DNA from: an uncultured Pseudomonadales bacterium
GTDB taxonomy: Bacteria; Pseudomonadota; Gammaproteobacteria; Pseudomonadales; Porticoccaceae
Length of the DNA stretch: 64,000 nucleotides
Direction of reading: 5' to 3'
NCBI GenBank assembly: GCA_943788445.1
Contig: CALSQH010000003.1
Span: 620,001-684,000, forward strand
This document shows, piece by piece, positions 63,688-64,000 of the stretch. Both the position numbers and the translations under genes were made by a program. The notes beneath the pieces are model-generated. The model did no database searches. It worked only from the letters and a program-made list of their open reading frames with translations, and was not told the origin of the DNA. The first letter of the stretch is position 1. Every line of letters begins with the position of its first letter.

Positions 63688-64000
63688 TTACTTTGAGTAA
63701 AGTTCGATGATCAGGTTTTCATTGATCTCAGCAGGTAAATCAGAACGATCGGGATAGCGCGTAAACGTGCCTTCCATCTTGTTTGTATCTACTTGCATCC
63801 ATTCAACTTCACCACGCTGTGCGGCCAACTGCAATGCAGTTTGTACGCGTAACTGCTTTTTAGATTTCTCACGCAGGCCGACAACATCACCTTCTTGAAC
63901 TCTAAAAGATGCAATGTTTACTTTCTGTCCGTTGACCAAAATAGAATTATGGGCAACTAACTGACGAGATTCAGCGCGTGTAGCACCAAAGCCCATACGA
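63688..64000 (-). CDS. rpsD: 30S ribosomal protein S4, C-terminal part cut by window edge
   Basis: The visible 104 residues include the S4 RNA-binding domain ([28 protein letters not shown]) and the typical end [16 protein letters not shown]. The reading frame continues past the right edge. S4 nucleates 16S assembly and represses its own operon in relatives. Confidence 0.97.
   Translation of the reverse strand, partial: RMGFGATRAESRQLVAHNSILVNGQKVNIASFRVQEGDVVGLREKSKKQLRVQTALQLAAQRGEVEWMQVDTNKMEGTFTRYPDRSDLPAEINENLIIELYSK

Overview
The window is a chromosomal segment of a gammaproteobacterium. The evidence is the rpsD-rpoA-rplQ end of the ribosomal alpha operon, the lptD-surA-pdxA-rsmA-apaG-apaH cluster, the miaB-phoH-ybeY-corC-lnt and leuS-lptE-holA runs, amgK-murU cell-wall recycling genes and a complete type II secretion operon. 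The mix (RIO-like kinase, PrxQ-like exported peroxiredoxin, RpoE/ChrR singlet-oxygen pair, B12 scavenging, AceK) fits a marine Cellvibrionales/SAR92-like bacterium, but that placement is inference from gene content. Genes are dense, with many 1-4 nt stop/start overlaps. I saw no tRNA, rRNA, IS element, prophage or CRISPR array.

Layout. 1-6.3 kb: edge of an AAA_14/DUF4143 ATPase, a MATE exporter and an RND permease/adaptor pair, all on the minus strand. 6.4-7.8 kb: ECF sigma factor with a ChrR-type zinc anti-sigma factor behind an RpoE-like promoter. 7.9-13.5 kb: ettA, a hotdog thioesterase, a SPOR lipoprotein, a DUF4404 protein, amtB behind a textbook sigma-54 promoter, and a RIO kinase. 13.6-20.8 kb: a minus-strand B12 uptake and salvage operon (btuB, DUF71 PP-loop protein, leaderless BtuF-like protein, cobO, btuC, btuD, btuF) headed by a cobalamin riboswitch. 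20.9-26.9 kb: ABM-domain protein, radA, GNAT acetyltransferase, a triple-repeat DnaT-like protein with a lambda-P-like partner, and aceK.

26.9-39.7 kb: one minus-strand type II secretion operon in the unusual order E-F-G-H-I-J-K-L-M-C-D-A-B. gspE carries an apparent one-base frameshift in a C run. 39.9-62.1 kb: conserved housekeeping blocks for tRNA thiomethylation, rRNA maturation, lipoprotein acylation, leucyl-tRNA synthesis, LPS export, the DNA polymerase clamp loader, MurNAc recycling, outer-membrane protein folding, PLP synthesis and Ap4A hydrolysis, ending with an M13 metallopeptidase. 62.1-64.0 kb: rplQ, rpoA and the C-terminal part of rpsD.

Themes. Envelope biogenesis dominates the right half (lptD, lptE, surA, lnt, amgK, murU, gsp). 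The most unusual parts are the B12 operon with its unassigned DUF71 and cytosolic corrinoid-binding-like proteins, the phage-like primosome pair, the acidic tails on minor pseudopilins, the frameshifted gspE, and a probable AUU start codon in amgK.
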